Shown one piece after another: positions 49,686 to 63,599 of a DNA stretch of 64,000 nucleotides; within the stretch, counting starts at the first letter, position 1, and each line of letters opens with the position of its first letter. Source of the DNA: Luzula sylvatica (Eukaryota > Streptophyta > Magnoliopsida > Poales > Juncaceae). Under the pieces are notes generated by a model. The model ran no database searches. It saw only the letters and a list, made by a program, of their open reading frames with translations, and was not told the origin of the DNA. Both the position numbers and the translations under genes were made by a program. The stretch is taken from NCBI GenBank assembly GCA_946800325.1, contig OX326959.1, positions 43,092,551 to 43,156,550 of the forward strand. The letters run 5' to 3'.

Positions 49686-52180
49686 ATGGTAATTTTCTGT
49701 TTACATTTTTTTTCATAATTTCCCATCGAGTAAATTATTCACACAATGCAATTTCATCATGTATGTTACAATCATCAGAAACCAAATTCGTGCATTTGTT
49801 TGACACATTCTTCTCTGCTTCATGGAATTAATATTGCAAAATAAATGCGTTATAATTTCGAAAATTCAACACAGCCTAATTCTTGAAATCAAATGAATTT
49901 TAATTTGTTTATTTCATTTAATGCAGGCGAATCAAGTGCACATAGTGATAGGGTCTCAGGTCTGGGCCGAGGATCCAGGCGAGGCTTGGATCGATGGTGA
50001 AGTTACGGAGATTAATGGGGACGAAGTAACCATTAACTCCTCCTCGGGCAAAATGGTAATCAAAATTTGAACATTATATTCTCTCTTTTCCCCTTTCAAA
50101 TTTTTTAATTCAATCGGTAATTGGGTTGATTTGAATGCCATTAATTGTGTTAATACCTAATTACATTATCAAACCAAAAATTTAGGTGAGTGTGAAAGTT
50201 TCGGGCATTTATCCAAAGGACCCCGAGGCATCGCCAAGTGGCGTTGATGACATGACGAGGCTTGCATACTTGCACGAGCCTGGCGTTCTTCAAAATCTAC
50301 GATCTAGATTTGACATGAATCAAATCTACGTAAGCCTTTAAACATCCAAAATTTCAAAAATACCCCTTTATTATCGTATAATTAAATATTTGCATTTTTT
50401 ATTCAGACGTACACGGGTGAAATTCTGATAGCAGTGAACCCGTTTAGGAGATTGCCCCACTTGTACGATAATCATATGATGCAACAATATAAGGGAGCGA
50501 GTTTGGGTGATTTAAGCCCTCATCCTTTTGCCATTGCCGATGCCGCTTACCGGTAATTTTCATAAAATTTTAAATAAATGCGAATTAGCTAAATTGTAGG
50601 GTTAAAAGTTGAAATAAATAAATTTGTTTTGTAGGTTGATGATCCGAGATAATAAAAGCCAGTCTATACTGGTAAGTGGAGAGAGCGGAGCTGGTAAAAC
50701 AGAAAGCACGAAGAGTCTCATGCAGTATCTTGCTTTTATGGGAGGAAGGGTCCAAGCTGAAGGGACTCGTACTGTTGAGCAACAAGTTCTCGAGGTACAT
50801 TTACCAATCCAACCTTTCTTTTTGTAAAATTGTAAAGAGACCCCTTTTTTATTGTTTTAACAATTTTTTTTATTTATTGCAGTCAAATCCGGTACTTGAA
50901 GCATTTGGAAATGCCAAAACCGTGAGAAATAACAACTCGAGGTAATAAATTACCCTCACAATTATATATTTCCCTTTCTTTTAATTTCAATTTTTATTTA
51001 ATTTTGTAAATACTTTTAATTTGCAGTCGATTTGGGAAATTTGTGGAGATTCAATTCGATGAGAATGGTAGAATTTCCGGAGCCGCAGTGCGAACCTATC
51101 TTCTAGAAAGATCGCGTGTCTGTCAAATTTCTGATCCCGAGCGAAACTACCATTGCTTTTACATGCTTTGTGCCGCTCCTGCAGCGGTACATATTAATTA
51201 ATGTTTATCTATAGATATATTAAATATTATATTAATGCTGAAAATGTGCTATTCTTTTTTGGAATTAGGATAAGGAGCGGTACAAAGTGGAAGATCCCAT
51301 AATGTATCATTATTTGAACCAATCGAATTGCATCGCACTAGATGCTATTAATGATGCGAAAGAGTATCTTGATACGAGGAGAGCCATGGGAATTGTTGGA
51401 ATTAACTCTGAAGAACAGGTAACTTATTTATTCCAATAGTTAAAAAGGAATTTTTCATATCTACCCCTGCAAATTATTGATTTATTTTTTGGTTAGGATG
51501 CGATATTTCAAGTAATAGCTGCAATTCTTCACTTGGGAAATGTAGAGTTTTCAGAGGGAAGTGATAGCGACACTTCGGTACCAAAAGATGAGAAATCTCG
51601 GTACCATCTTAATACCGCAGCCGAGCTTTTCATGTACATTTCCTAACTTTTTCTTAATCTTTTTTTTCTGTTTGTTATGGACTGGTATATTCATTTATGC
51701 AAATCGACCCTTGAAGTTTGGTAATTAAATTGTTTGCTTGTTTGTGTAGGTGTGATGCTGAAGAACTCGAGGCGTCACTATGCAAACGAGTCATGGTGAC
51801 TCGAGGAGATAAAATCATCAAAAATTTGGATCCACACAGCGCGGCTTTAAGCAGAGACGGATTGGCCAAAACCGTCTATTCTCGCTTATTTGACTGGTCA
51901 GTTTATTTTCTTATTAATTTTTCTTTTGTAATTATATTTTATGTATATTAACAATTATTTTATATTTTTGTAAATTTGACAGGCTAGTCACAAAGATAAA
52001 CCATTCGATAGGGCAGGATCCAAACTCGAAGTACCTAATTGGAGTCCTCGACATTTATGGCTTCGAAAGTTTCAAGACTAACAGGTGCTTAACTGGTACG
52101 CTTTGTTATATAGCATAGCGTTATCATCTTTGAGTTCAATTCTCACCTTTTATGCCTGAAAAATAGAATAAAATAACCTC

Positions 52181-52222
<42 letters not shown>

Positions 52223-55200
52223 AGCAGAAAGAGGGGAATTTTTGTGGGAGATTCGTCTGAGTTTTAGCTCAGGAATATTTTTGCTTTTTTGAATTGTTGA
52301 ACGATTTTTTTTTGTGTTTTGCAGCTTTGAGCAATTTTGTATCAATCTAACAAACGAAAAGCTTCAGCAGCACTTCAATCAGGTCTGATATAAAATATTC
52401 TTTCTCTTATAAGTTATTTTCTAGATTTGCAGGGTATAAATGTAATTTGGATGTTTTTATGGGGGTTACCCATGAAATTTTCTATAAAAAATATTAAGTT
52501 TTAATGATTTATTTAACAGCATGTGTTCAAAATGGAGCAAGAAGAGTATACAAAGGAAGAAATTGATTGGAGCTATATTGAATTCACTGACAACCAAGAT
52601 ATTCTCGATCTTATTGAAAAGGTATATTAATTGAAATTTCGATCTAATTTAAAATTATATTGCAATAAATATTGTTGAAAATAGCGTAAAAAAATCTTCT
52701 TTTCCATGCAGAAACCTGGTGGAATCATTGCTCTTCTCGATGAAAGCTGGTACGTAATGATTAATTATTTCATTTTTTTTTCATATTTACCCCTGCAAAC
52801 ATACCTTATTTTTTCCATTTTATTTTTATAGTATGTTGCCAAGAGCAACTTATGAAATATTCGCCGAGAAACTATATCAAAACTTCACAAAACATGATCG
52901 CTTCACCAAACCGAAGTTATCTCGCTCTGATTTCACCATTCATCATTATGCTGGTGATGTAAGCCTCATTTTCTCCTCTTTTTTAATCTTTAAATATATA
53001 TATTTTAAAAAAAAAACTGGATAATAGAGATTATTTTGTTTATCTATTTTAGGTGACGTATCAAACCGAATTATTTTTGGATAAGAACAAGGATTTTGTG
53101 GTGAACGAGCATCAACAATTATTAGGAGCCTCGCAATGCGAATTTATCGCCAATTTATTTCCTCCTCCTGAAGATACCACCAAATCTTCGAAATTCTCCT
53201 CCATCGGTACACGATTCAAGGTTTGAAATTATAAAACATAAGCATTGACACATTAAAATTCTTTATTAATTTATGTGAATTTGATTTTTTTTATTTTTAT
53301 TTTGTGATGTTTCAGCAACAATTGCAAGAATTATTGGGAACTTTAAGTGCGACAGAGCCTCATTATATAAGATGTATTAAGCCGAATAATCTTCTAAAAC
53401 CATCCATTTTCGAGAATAATAATGTTATTCAACAACTCAGATGTGGTGTAAGTCCATTGAATTTCACTATTTTTTGTTTATTTGTATTTTCCATATTAAT
53501 ATACTTCTTTTTAATATTTATAGGGAGTATTAGAGGCGATAAAGGTGAGTTGTCAAGGATATCCAACAAGGCGCACGTTCGATGAATTTATCGACCGTTT
53601 TGGCGTTTTAGCCCCTGAAGTTTTGGGTGGAAGGTACAATTAATTATAATGTATCAAATTATATAATAATTAATCATATGTTTTTTCTTTTCTGTTGTAA
53701 ATAACGATTGATTTTATTGTGTATTTTTGCAGTATTGATGAAGTCACTGGCTCAAAGACCATTCTGGAGAAAGTCCAACTTCCTGGATATCAGGTAATTT
53801 TTATATAAAAATCAACAAACTGAAAATGTATCAAATTTACCCTTCTAAAACTCCGTTGTTGAACAAATTAAACAGATAGGGCTTACAAAAGTGTTTTTGA
53901 GGGCGGGGCAAATGGCTGAGCTGGACGCGATGCGAAACGAAGTATTGGGGAGATCTGCGAGCAAAATTCAAAGGAAAGTTAGATCTCATCAAGGCCGCAA
54001 AAATTTCATTTTGACCCGCTCTGCAGTGACATTCCTCCAGTCCATTTGCAGAGGTAAAATATTCCTTTTTTTATTTTTTGCTTAATTTCACATGTAACCC
54101 TACATCCTCCAGTCCATGTCGTGTCTGCTGAACTTTTCATAATTTTCTTTTGAATTTTTATTTGAAGGAACCAATGCGAGGTCGCTCTTCGAATCCAAGA
54201 GGAGAGAGAAAGCTTCGATAACTATCCAAACACACTTTCGGAGACACCACGAAATTAAAAGATATAAAGATGTCTACGAGTCCTCGATTATCCTTCAATC
54301 CGCTTTTCGTGGCATGGCTTCTAGAAATGAACTGCACTCCAGACGCCAAACTAGAGCCGCTATTTTCATTCAGGTACGTTATATATTATTAAAGAATTTT
54401 TCAAGGAAGCCCCTGTACTTTTGGAAACTGCTGTAACACCCCTCATTGTTAAGAACTAATAATATGATATGATTAATTATAGAGCTGTCTGAGGAGACAT
54501 TTAGCGAGGTCGAAATATATGAGGTTGAAAAAATCGGCAATTACGTTTCAATGTGCTTGGCGCGGTAAAGTTGCTAGAAAGGAGCTCAGAAAACTCAAAA
54601 TGGTATAAGAATTAAATATTGATGACTTCACTAAACTACTCATTTTTCTGTGCTAATTGCTAAATACAATATTTTCTTTCTCTTTCTCTCTTTTAGGCTG
54701 CTAGGGAAACTGGTGCTCTCCAAGCTGCCAAAAACAAGCTTGAGAAAGAAGTGGAGGATCTCACATCGAGGCTACAAATGAGGGTATATTTGTAAATTTT
54801 CTCTTTAATTATGTACATATATCAATGTTATGGACTAAGGACTAATTTGCAAAATTGTGAAATTCTCAGCGTGACTCTGAGGAAGCGAAATCGCGAGCCT
54901 TGAAGAAATTGCAAGAACAATTCGAAGAGAGCAAAAAAATGTGGGAACGAGAAAAAGAAGAAACTAAAAGGGCTTCTAAAAAAGAAAAGGAAGTTCTGAT
55001 TAAAGAGGTCCCTATTGTTGATACTGCTCTCGTCGATAAACTCACTGCTGAAAATGAATCACTCAAGGTCCTCTCTCTCTCTCCTTCTTCCTCTCTCTTA
55101 TCTATATCATGAATATATAATTTACTGATTGTTTTATTTATTAATTTTGCAGGCTATGGTTACTTCTCTTGAAGTGAAGATTCAAGAGACCGAGAAGAAG

Positions 55201-56591
55201 TATGAAGAAACAACCAAGGAAGCAAAGGAATCACGATCCAAGATTCTTGAATTGAATAATTCAATGATAAGGTTTTTATTTATTTATTTCCTTAATTTTT
55301 TTAATCTCATTTTAGTAGAAACCAAAGATTAAAATTCTATTTTATGTGTTGTGCTTTCTGTGTAGTCTAAATGAGAAGATCTCGATGCTGGAAGCGGAAA
55401 AGCAAGTTCTAAAGAACCAAGCTTTGTCACATATAAAAACTCAACCCTTGAAACAAGTAATTATAATTTATTCTCTTTTCTATTATTTTATTCCTTATTA
55501 ATTTTTTTTTAATAAACTTTATAGGTGAGTAGCATGAGTAATGGCCGCCCCCCAATAGTTGATCACAAGGTCGGCCATATATTTTTCTTCTGTATTCAAT
55601 TATTTATTTATTTATTTTGTACTTGGGCTTAATAAGATTTTATTTAATTTATAGGAAACCCCAACTGGATCACCAACGAAGCAAAGTGGATCGCCACTGA
55701 AGCAAAATGCATCACCAGCACTGAAAATGAGTGCATCCTATGCTGACCGACAAAAGGTATTTTTTTGTACAAATAAGTTTATTATATTATTGAAAATTAC
55801 AAAACAAAACCCTTTTGTTTATTATTGTTATGGTTTTATTTATTAATAGGAGAGTGTCGAGGCGTTAGTAAATGCGGTGAAGCAAAGAGTTGGAGTTGTG
55901 CCCGGACAACCGATTGCTGCCATTACCATCTACAAATGTCTTCTTCACTGGAAATCCTTTGAAAATGAAAAAACAAATGTTTTCGATCAGTTGACACAAA
56001 TGATTTGCTGTGCTTTTGAGGTACATCTTTTGTTTTATTTCATGACCAATTTGCAAAAAGACCCCTACATTATTTGATTAATTTTTAACTTTGTGATTTG
56101 ATTTTGATGCAGAATCCGGATAGTAATGATGATCTGGCATATTGGTTGGCCAATGGATCGACTTTGTTGATTTTACTTCAAAAGAGTCTCCGAGAACCTG
56201 GATCTATGAAGCCCAAACTTCCCCCTTCTTCCTCTTTCTCCACCTCTTTCTTTGGAAGAATGGTATGTCATTCATAATAATAATGCATATTTTCCCACAT
56301 TATTCTTTTATTTTGGCTTATCATTATATGAATATCTCATGAAATTTCTTTTATATTTATTTTTGTAGGGTTTTAGATCATCTTCGGCTAGTATGTCGTA
56401 CGAAGGATCAACTATAATTCGCCCAGTGGAGGAGAATCAGAGGTTGAAGCTTGTCAAGGAACAACTCCAAGTCAATGTTGTAACGATGTATTCTATACTC
56501 CGTGATAACTTGAAAAAGGACTTGACTTCCTTGCTCTCTTTCGCCATTCAAGTATATTATTTTTCTTCATCATCATCATTATTATTATTAC

Positions 56592-56631
<40 letters not shown>

Positions 56632-58285
56632 TCGGTAATGCTAGTGCCATGCAAATTAACCTAGGAATTTGTGGTAATTTTTTGATTGGCCTTATCATTA
56701 CTGTTGTAGTATCAATATCCATATATTTATTTATCGTTTGTACTTTTTCGTACAACAAGTTCTTTATATATGGTAAAAAAAAGTCTGTTCGTTTTGCTTC
56801 TTTGGATTGCGGACTTCCAACTTTTAATCTCGCAAATTAATATCAATTCAAGGATAATGTATACTCACTCAATTCTTACAAAATGCATTAGTAAAATATG
56901 TGATGAATTATGTTTTATTAATTTTTCATTATTTTTAGGAGCCAAGGACAGTAAAAGCAAGTCTAGTGAGAATGGGACGGTCATTAAGGAACCAAAACTC
57001 GAACCAATCGAGCCATTGGAAAAGCATAGTTGACATCGTTAATGATTTTGTCGAAATGCTTCAAGAAAATGGGGTATAAATTAGTTATTCCTTGTAAATA
57101 TTATTTATATACAATCGAGAAATTATAAAAATATACATCTTGCTAAATATTTTTTTGTTGCGTTTCAGGTTCCCGCGCCAGTAATCAGGATGTTAATCAG
57201 TGAGATTTTCTTTTTCATCAACGTGCAACTCTTGAACAGGTAATTTACTTAAATACTTTACTTCCTAATTAAATCGAATGAATTGTTATTGTTGTAATAT
57301 TAAATTTGGTTTTATATTGTGATATATAGTTTATTGATGCGTCGAGAATGCTGCTCTTTCAGCAATGGACAGTATGTGAACTATGGTTTAGAACTATTAG
57401 AGAAGTGGTGTGGAAATTTAAAAAAAGAGGTGTTTTTGATATTTTTTGCTTAAATTCAAATAAATATAGTTTTTGTATTGAATTTTGAACTGTTAACTTT
57501 TGGATTTTACAAAAATAGGTCATTGGAAATGCATGGGATGAACTCAAGCACATTAGAGAAGCTGTTGGTTTCTTGGTGAGATATATATTTAATCTATTTA
57601 ACATACTAAACTTCAAAATTTCTTATATTTAATCTATTTAGCATATTAGGATTTTAGTATTATATGAACTAATTTTATTTTATTTCACAGGTGATAAATA
57701 AAAAGTGTAATGTTTCTTATGAAGGACTGACTAGTGATCTCTGCCCTGTAAGACCTTTTCTATATATTTTAGGGTTTATTAGGGTCTAGTTTGCTTATTT
57801 ATTTACTAGTACATGAAATGATCTTTATCTTATATGATATTATTTTAATGCAGAAATTAAGCGTCCGACAACTTCATACAATTTGCATACAGTATTGGGA
57901 TGATCAGCACAATACTCAAAGTGTATCTTCTGATGTAAGCTTGATATTGCAAATCATAAAAGTTTATTTGATATGCTATTATATTGAAAATTAATGATTC
58001 GGTTATTTTGTCTCTTTAGGTCCTAAGTAAGATGAGATCTTCGGTGGCTGATGATACAAGCGCCTTCTTATTGAATGACAAGGAGAGGTAAATTACAAAA
58101 AAAAAATTACATTTTTTTTACAAGAAATCAAATAAATTTATTTAACATTAATATGATTTTTGTCGTTTTATAGTGAACCATCGTTTGAAGAGATTTCGGC
58201 TACAGTGGATGAAAAAGAGTACTCCAAAATCACCATTCCGAATGATATGTTGGAGATACCAGCCTTGCAATTTTTACAGGATTAA
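49686..58285 (+). CDS. Myosin class XI heavy chain, copy B (1487 aa)
   Basis: Actin-based organelle motor with the normal family length. Exons: 49686-49688, 49927-50055, 50186-50329, 50407-50552, 50635-50794, 50883-50941, 51027-51186, 51269-51418, 51497-51633, 51750-51896, 51983-52084, 52325-52382, 52520-52621, 52712-52749, 52832-52958, 53053-53220, 53316-53447, 53524-53633, 53733-53793, 53876-54053, 54168-54373, 54483-54602, 54697-54783, 54870-55067, 55153-55271, 55366-55456, 55525-55569, 55655-55756, 55850-56020, 56113-56262, 56369-56551, 56939-57073, 57169-57239, 57330-57429, 57519-57575, 57691-57747, 57854-57934, 58020-58087, 58174-58285. Sum 4464 bp, in frame. N-terminus [14 protein letters not shown] fits the family; exon 1 is just the ATG. 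P-loop, switch I and II are at 156-163, 210-218 and 435-440; six IQ motifs to 879; coiled coil about 880-1020; DIL globular tail 1089-1487. Relative to copy A it lacks the eight extra exons and is shorter by 4, 3 and 5 residues in three other exons. Confidence 0.95.
52184..52220. repeat. (TA)n microsatellite in intron 11 of myosin B
   Basis: About 18 TA units, directly followed by GGAGCAGAAAG. This is the unoccupied counterpart of the 3.8 kb of insertions in copy A. Confidence 0.95.
56571..56632. repeat. (ATT)n microsatellite in intron 39-equivalent of myosin B
   Basis: A CATCATCATC start passes into about 18 ATT/TTA units. The shorter homologous tract in copy A lies at about 22656-22703. 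Confidence 0.85.
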
Positions 58286-58600
58286 GACTATCGTCATATA
58301 TAATATATTTTTTTCAGTGTATCTAGATAACTCTTGTTTAAATCAGGTCGGTCGGGTCGATCATGTTTTGTGGCTTGTTGTTTGATTCATTTGTAATTCG
58401 TATATATTTTTCAGGTTATATTATGGTGGTGGTTAGTTTTGTTAAAAATGATTGGATACGATATGGTTGTGTTCAAATCAAAGTCTTGTTTCTAGTTTTA
58501 ACGGACATTTTATTTTTTGAGAGTGAAAAGAAAATAATATTTGTTATATAATTTTTTGCCATAAATATTTTGTCACTCTAAATGTAATATCGTCAATGTC
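58286..58600 (+). other. 3' flank of myosin B
   Basis: Unique sequence homologous to 25640-25960 behind copy A, without the LINE. It presumably contains the 3' UTR. No polyadenylation signal stands out. Confidence 0.5.
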
Positions 58601-59150
58601 CCTCAACTGTTTCCTGATGGAAATGTCTAAATTTACCTACACTTTTATTTTGGACCTAATTTTATCCAATTTTCTTGTGTCAAATCATCACATTCATTCC
58701 AACAATTAAATTATGATATGTGATAAAATTTAGATCATTGATTAATCATTGATTTTTTATAATCATATGTTTCTTTATAACCATTTTAAGTGTTATCATT
58801 TTACACAATAATTTGAACATTTAACTGTTCTTAGAAAGACACATCATCATACAATAATAATGTGGACTATTACTTTGTAACCATTTAAGTGTTATTACTT
58901 TACACAACAATTTTAATATTTAACTGTTGTTAGAAAGACACATCATCCTACATTAATGATGTGAATTATTATTATTGGCTAGATTCACATTAGACTAAGT
59001 CAATTCAATTTTTGTTTTTAGAAAAACACATCATCCTACATTAATGATGTGGAATATTATTATTGGCAAAATTCACATTAGACTAAGTCAATTTAATTTT
59101 TTGTCGGCTAGATTCATATTAGACTGACTCAATTCAATTTTTATGATCAA
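58600..59150 (+). mobile_element. Helitron-family remnant with internal tandem repeats
   Basis: The first 230 bp align with 25960-26170. Then a unit beginning AGAAAGACACATCATC is repeated at 58833, 58932 and 59020 (period about 90-100 bp). The unit also occurs in the Helitron copies (2905 in reverse, 46828). Copies differ by small indels. Confidence 0.55.
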
Positions 59151-59865
59151 ATGGAAATGCAATATTTTACAACCTTGCAACTACTCTTGTTTGAAATTTA
59201 TTGTTTTATTTGTTTGATGTTTGTTGGTGGTTGTCAGTTTTGATAAGATTTGGTTATGAGCAGGACTATTCTTTCAAAAGCATGGCACGGTTTATTTATA
59301 CAAAAGATTGAAGTGTTTTTTTGGGGATACGTTTTAAGAAAACATTTTGAAATCTCATCATTGTCCTCGACTCTTTTCTAAGGAAATGTTCAAATTACTT
59401 CATATTTCTTAATTATTCACGTACAAATAAAATGTAAAGAAACAAGATATTCAGATATTTCAAAACAAATATAGCAAGGGGATATGCATGACTTCTCTTA
59501 TGTTTTTAGGGTTATAAATTATATTTACTATTTAGGTTTAGGATACATACGAGAAATTTCCTTTCTTAAAGGAGATTTCATCAAAGAGATTTGATTTAAT
59601 CTCTTTGCAATTGCAACACAAGTAAACATTTAACAAAACAGAACATAATACACATTTATCATAGTTCCACATATCAAACAACAACAAAAAAAGAATCTCA
59701 TGCCAAAGAAAAAAAAAACAAAGAAGGCACTAAAACGGTAGTGAACAAATAAACCTAAACAAATTCTACTCGATTTACAAGATTCAACGAAAAAAACACG
59801 GTTTGTACTTAAAATTTGAAAACAAACATTTTTGTCCTCTTCTTACATTTTTTATTCTCGCTCTC
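59151..59865. other. Intergenic DNA between myosin B and the synaptotagmin gene
   Basis: AT-rich. The two genes converge here, so it holds the 3' ends of both transcripts. No repeat or gene recognised. Confidence 0.5.
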
Positions 59866-62787
59866 TCAAGAAGTACGCCATTTCAATTCAAGTTGAATTC
59901 GGCCATTTTTAGAGTCGATTAAATTGTACTTCTCATTGATTCTTCTATTGCTTACCACGTCTCCAAGACTTACGTCCACATACCCCAAAGTTTCCTTAAA
60001 ATAAAAGAAAATGTCAAAAACAAAGCAATTTTTTGGGTACTTGATAATCTATACTTATGAACAGAGGATTAGTTAGCACCTGTGAGTGAATGCCCATTCT
60101 AGAAGGTTTACTTAAAACCTCGACATGTAATTTATCATTAGTTGGGGGTTCGTCGCACATAAATTGAAATTCTTCCTCCCACCTCGGATCTCTGTTTTTC
60201 TTTATATGCTGCAATAAATTATAAACAAAATAACTCAATATAGTTATTTTTTATTGCAATTTTAAATAATAAAGTTTCCTTCTAAATTTTCTCACCTTAG
60301 TTTTCTTCTCCTCTCCTTTGAAGAGCAACTTGACAAAAGGATTCGTATGATGTTTCCCCTCCAAATCATTCGCCTCATGCACGCCCACGACCAATAAACC
60401 GCCGCCAGATGGCGTGCCGTCCGGAGCCTTCTCAACATTTCCATTACTCGACTCGTCGCTCAAGTCCTCGTCCGTTTCGCTCTCCTTAAACGGACGGTAA
60501 TTCACTTCGACAACCATTTGGCCTCGATTTTTCTCGTTTTGTGCGTCGTTCGAGTTCATGTTCTTGAGGAGATCTAGGGTTAGGGTTTGGGGCTCTTCGG
60601 GCGTTAGGTTTTTTATCGGGATTGTGTTCATCCCCATTTTATCGTGCTTTCCTACCTAAAAGAGCAAATGATACCTCATAATAAATTATATAAAGGTATT
60701 AATAGAAATATATTGCAGTGGTAAGCCGAACATGTTGTGGTGATAAGCCAAAATACTTAAAAATCACCACCTATTATTATATTTTGGTGGTAAGTATCAC
60801 GACAAACCACCACAACACATTTCATTTACCACCACCTAGGAATCGAAATGACAACATACCTGTTCCCAATCATAGACGGTGAGTTCGACGGCTTGGGACT
60901 CGGGATCCTTGACGACCAACTTGAACTCTTCGTTCCACTCGGGATTCAAATTGCTTCGCTTCACCGTCGTCTTTTTGCTAGGCATGCTATCTTCCGTCAA
61001 TTTTATTTTCACGTACGGATCGGATTTCCCCATCAAATCCTTCTTCTTCAGTTTAAACGCTTGGATTATTTTCACGTGCAATATTCCCACCGGCTTCTTC
61101 ATTGCCCTGTCAAAAAAAAATATATGCTTAATTTTACGGGCTTTTCTGTAAATTTTATAAGAATAGGATTACTTGGCGGGGTCCATGATTGGGACTTCTA
61201 GAACTTTAGGCCAGAGATACATTCGTGCGACTTGAGTCTTGATGATTTCCTGATTATTTCAATAATGATTTTTTTTTAGAATATTTAGAAAAGTTAAGGG
61301 GCTTTTGGAAAGTTTTTAATTAGGCAAATTAAAAATATAAGGGACCTGAACGACTCGGTAGAGACCAGGAATGGACATGACATCAGCGCCTAGCAGTTTG
61401 AGTCCGAAATCAATGTGAGGCTGAAAATTTAATGACATTTAATTAATTAAACATAAAAGAAACTTTACGGAAATATTATTAGGGGGGTTTTGAAATTTTT
61501 CCTAATATATATTTACCTTGTCCATGAGAGAAACAACTATTTTAGCGAAACAAGGGAAGCTAGGAACGAGGGGCTTTAACGTTATTCTCGGCAAAGCAAA
61601 AACTTGCAAATCTACCACCTATAATAACCATAATTTCATTCACTAAGGTGATATTTACACATATACCCTTAAAAAAAGTTGAATTTTTTCGAACCTGAAC
61701 TGAAGCTTTTAGACCATAAGCCTTCACAACGACTGTGATGTCAGGGTTTCCAGCCCACTTTAATGAAGGCTCCATAATTAATTCTTTCTCATCCGTCGTG
61801 TAAACTTTCATCCCTACAAAAAATAAATAAAATACGGAATTTCCCAATAAAATTAGTTATTGGCAAAAATAAATAATATAGGGGTGGTTTTGAAAGTTAT
61901 GAATTTTTTTTATAAATAATATAAACCTTGGAATGTGGGGGGTAAGGAGCCTAGTGTTAGTGTTTCGAATTCAACAGACTCGATTTTATATTTTGCGGTG
62001 TTTTCAGCAATGATTGGCTTTGCTATTTCCTTTGCTTGTCTGCATATCGCCTGTAAGAATAGAAGAAAATAAATTAGAGTACAATTTTAGATATTTTTTG
62101 GAATTTGGATAATTTAAAGAAATTTATATGTGTACCTTGTCGAGATAAGGCCACATGAGTTCTATAAACTTGTTTAGCCAATCAATCTTCAAAAAAAGGG
62201 AAAGAGAGTAAATGAAAGTTAGCTTATAATTGAAGAGGTTTCTGATTTTACACATTTGAAATTTGAAAAGTTGAGATTGTGGATGAGTTTAGAAATTTAC
62301 CCTATCGAAATCAGGATTCTTAACCCAATTTGGGATTTCAGGCAGCATTTGCTCCAAGGATTTGGTATCTAGCTCCACAAGAGGCCTAATTACAGGATCC
62401 TGTCAAAAAGAAAAACAATTAAATTAAACTAATCTAGCAATAATTGAGTTGAGTAAACACAATACTCTACACTAGTAAGAATTTAACGCATGAGCAAAAT
62501 AGACTATATAAAAACGGTGATATATAAAACCGTGAATTCAACTATGCAAATTCACTAAAATAAACTAAACTGAGTAGAAAACTCATCATGAAGCTCCAGA
62601 ACACAACCAAAAAACAAACAAAATAAATAAATATGATTGAAATGAAGAAAAAAGGGTAGCGAAAATGAAAAATTACCTTGACATCAGAAGGCTGGAAGTA
62701 GATGAACAAGTAATACCCAATTACGAGACCAATTGAAACACCGATCCCAAATCCACAGAAACCCAGTATAGAGCTCAAAATACCCAT
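59866..62787 (-). CDS. SYT2: Plant synaptotagmin (SMP-C2A-C2B ER tether), 540 aa
   Basis: Tethers the endoplasmic reticulum to the plasma membrane and moves or senses lipids at contact sites. Exons (minus): 62677-62787, 62301-62399, 62136-62186, 61927-62050, 61695-61813, 61517-61618, 61346-61420, 61173-61249, 60860-61106, 60296-60655, 60080-60208, 59866-59994. Sum 1623 bp, giving 540 residues; the Arabidopsis relatives are about 541. An N-terminal membrane anchor lies at about residues 5-30 (LGFCGFGIGVSIGLVIGYYL). The SMP domain spans about 68-250 (EFETLTLGSLPPTFQGMKVY, PRITLKPLVPSFPCFA), C2A about 255-370 with acidic loop residues (KKDLMGKSDPY, YDWEQ), and C2B about 420-535, which lacks the acidic loop residues (HTNPF, SKPSRMG). 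Start chosen at MGIL; an in-frame ATG eight codons upstream (62811) is possible. Family certain; assignment to the SYT2 branch rather than SYT1 is from memory of sequence features (GYYLFIYFQ, VVSNRRIN). Confidence 0.93.
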
Positions 62788-63590
62788 CTCAATAACGCTC
62801 TCGTTTGCCACTCAAAACCCCAAAGATCCCAAATAGAGAATAAAAAGAGAAGCAATTTATTAGTCTTATCCTGTCGTTTTTAACTAAAAATCACAAGGGA
62901 AGGAGAAGAGAAAGAGACCCCAACTGGTAACTGGCGAAGAAAAGGAAAGGGCGAATCGAAAAGATCTGGTTTTTGTTTTAAACTTAACAATGGGCATTAA
63001 AATCTACAGCTCTGTTTAGGAAGAGTGTTGTTTGTATTGCTGTTTTTTCCAGAAAAGAATAAAGAGAGACAAAGTAACCATTAAGATAATTATTACAAAA
63101 ATTAATGATGAAAGATTTTCTAATTAATTTTTTGCTTGAAACAAAGGGTCAGTGAACTGGAATTTATCATCTTCTATTTTTTTCATGCAAAAGTGTAAAT
63201 TATATAATTATTTTGTTGAAAAATGGGTGGAAAAATCGGATTCTTAAATTTTGATTTTGGAGGAAATAACAGAGGAAAGGTGTTTAATTGGGATTAATGA
63301 AAGTGTCGGCAACGCTAATTAATTAGCAAATGTTGTGGGGACAGTTTAGTAACAATGGAGGCAGCATTGATTGCAACCCCTTACAAATTTGTAACCACAA
63401 TATGATTTGTTTTAAAACTTATAAATAATAAAAAATTATATACTCACTAACATAATCCACAAATATAATCATGTTTAGGTATAAAATAGATGGCGGAACC
63501 CAGACCAATTATATTTCATATATAATTAATTATATCTAAAAATGTGCATTGACACTTGATTTGTGAATTATGTTTGTGAATGTATAATTT
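62788..63590 (-). promoter_or_regulatory. Upstream region of the synaptotagmin gene
   Basis: The first about 200 bp are probably the 5' leader. Farther up the DNA is AT-rich, and I cannot place a TATA box or recognised element with confidence. Confidence 0.35.
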
Positions 63591-63599
63591 TTACCAGTG

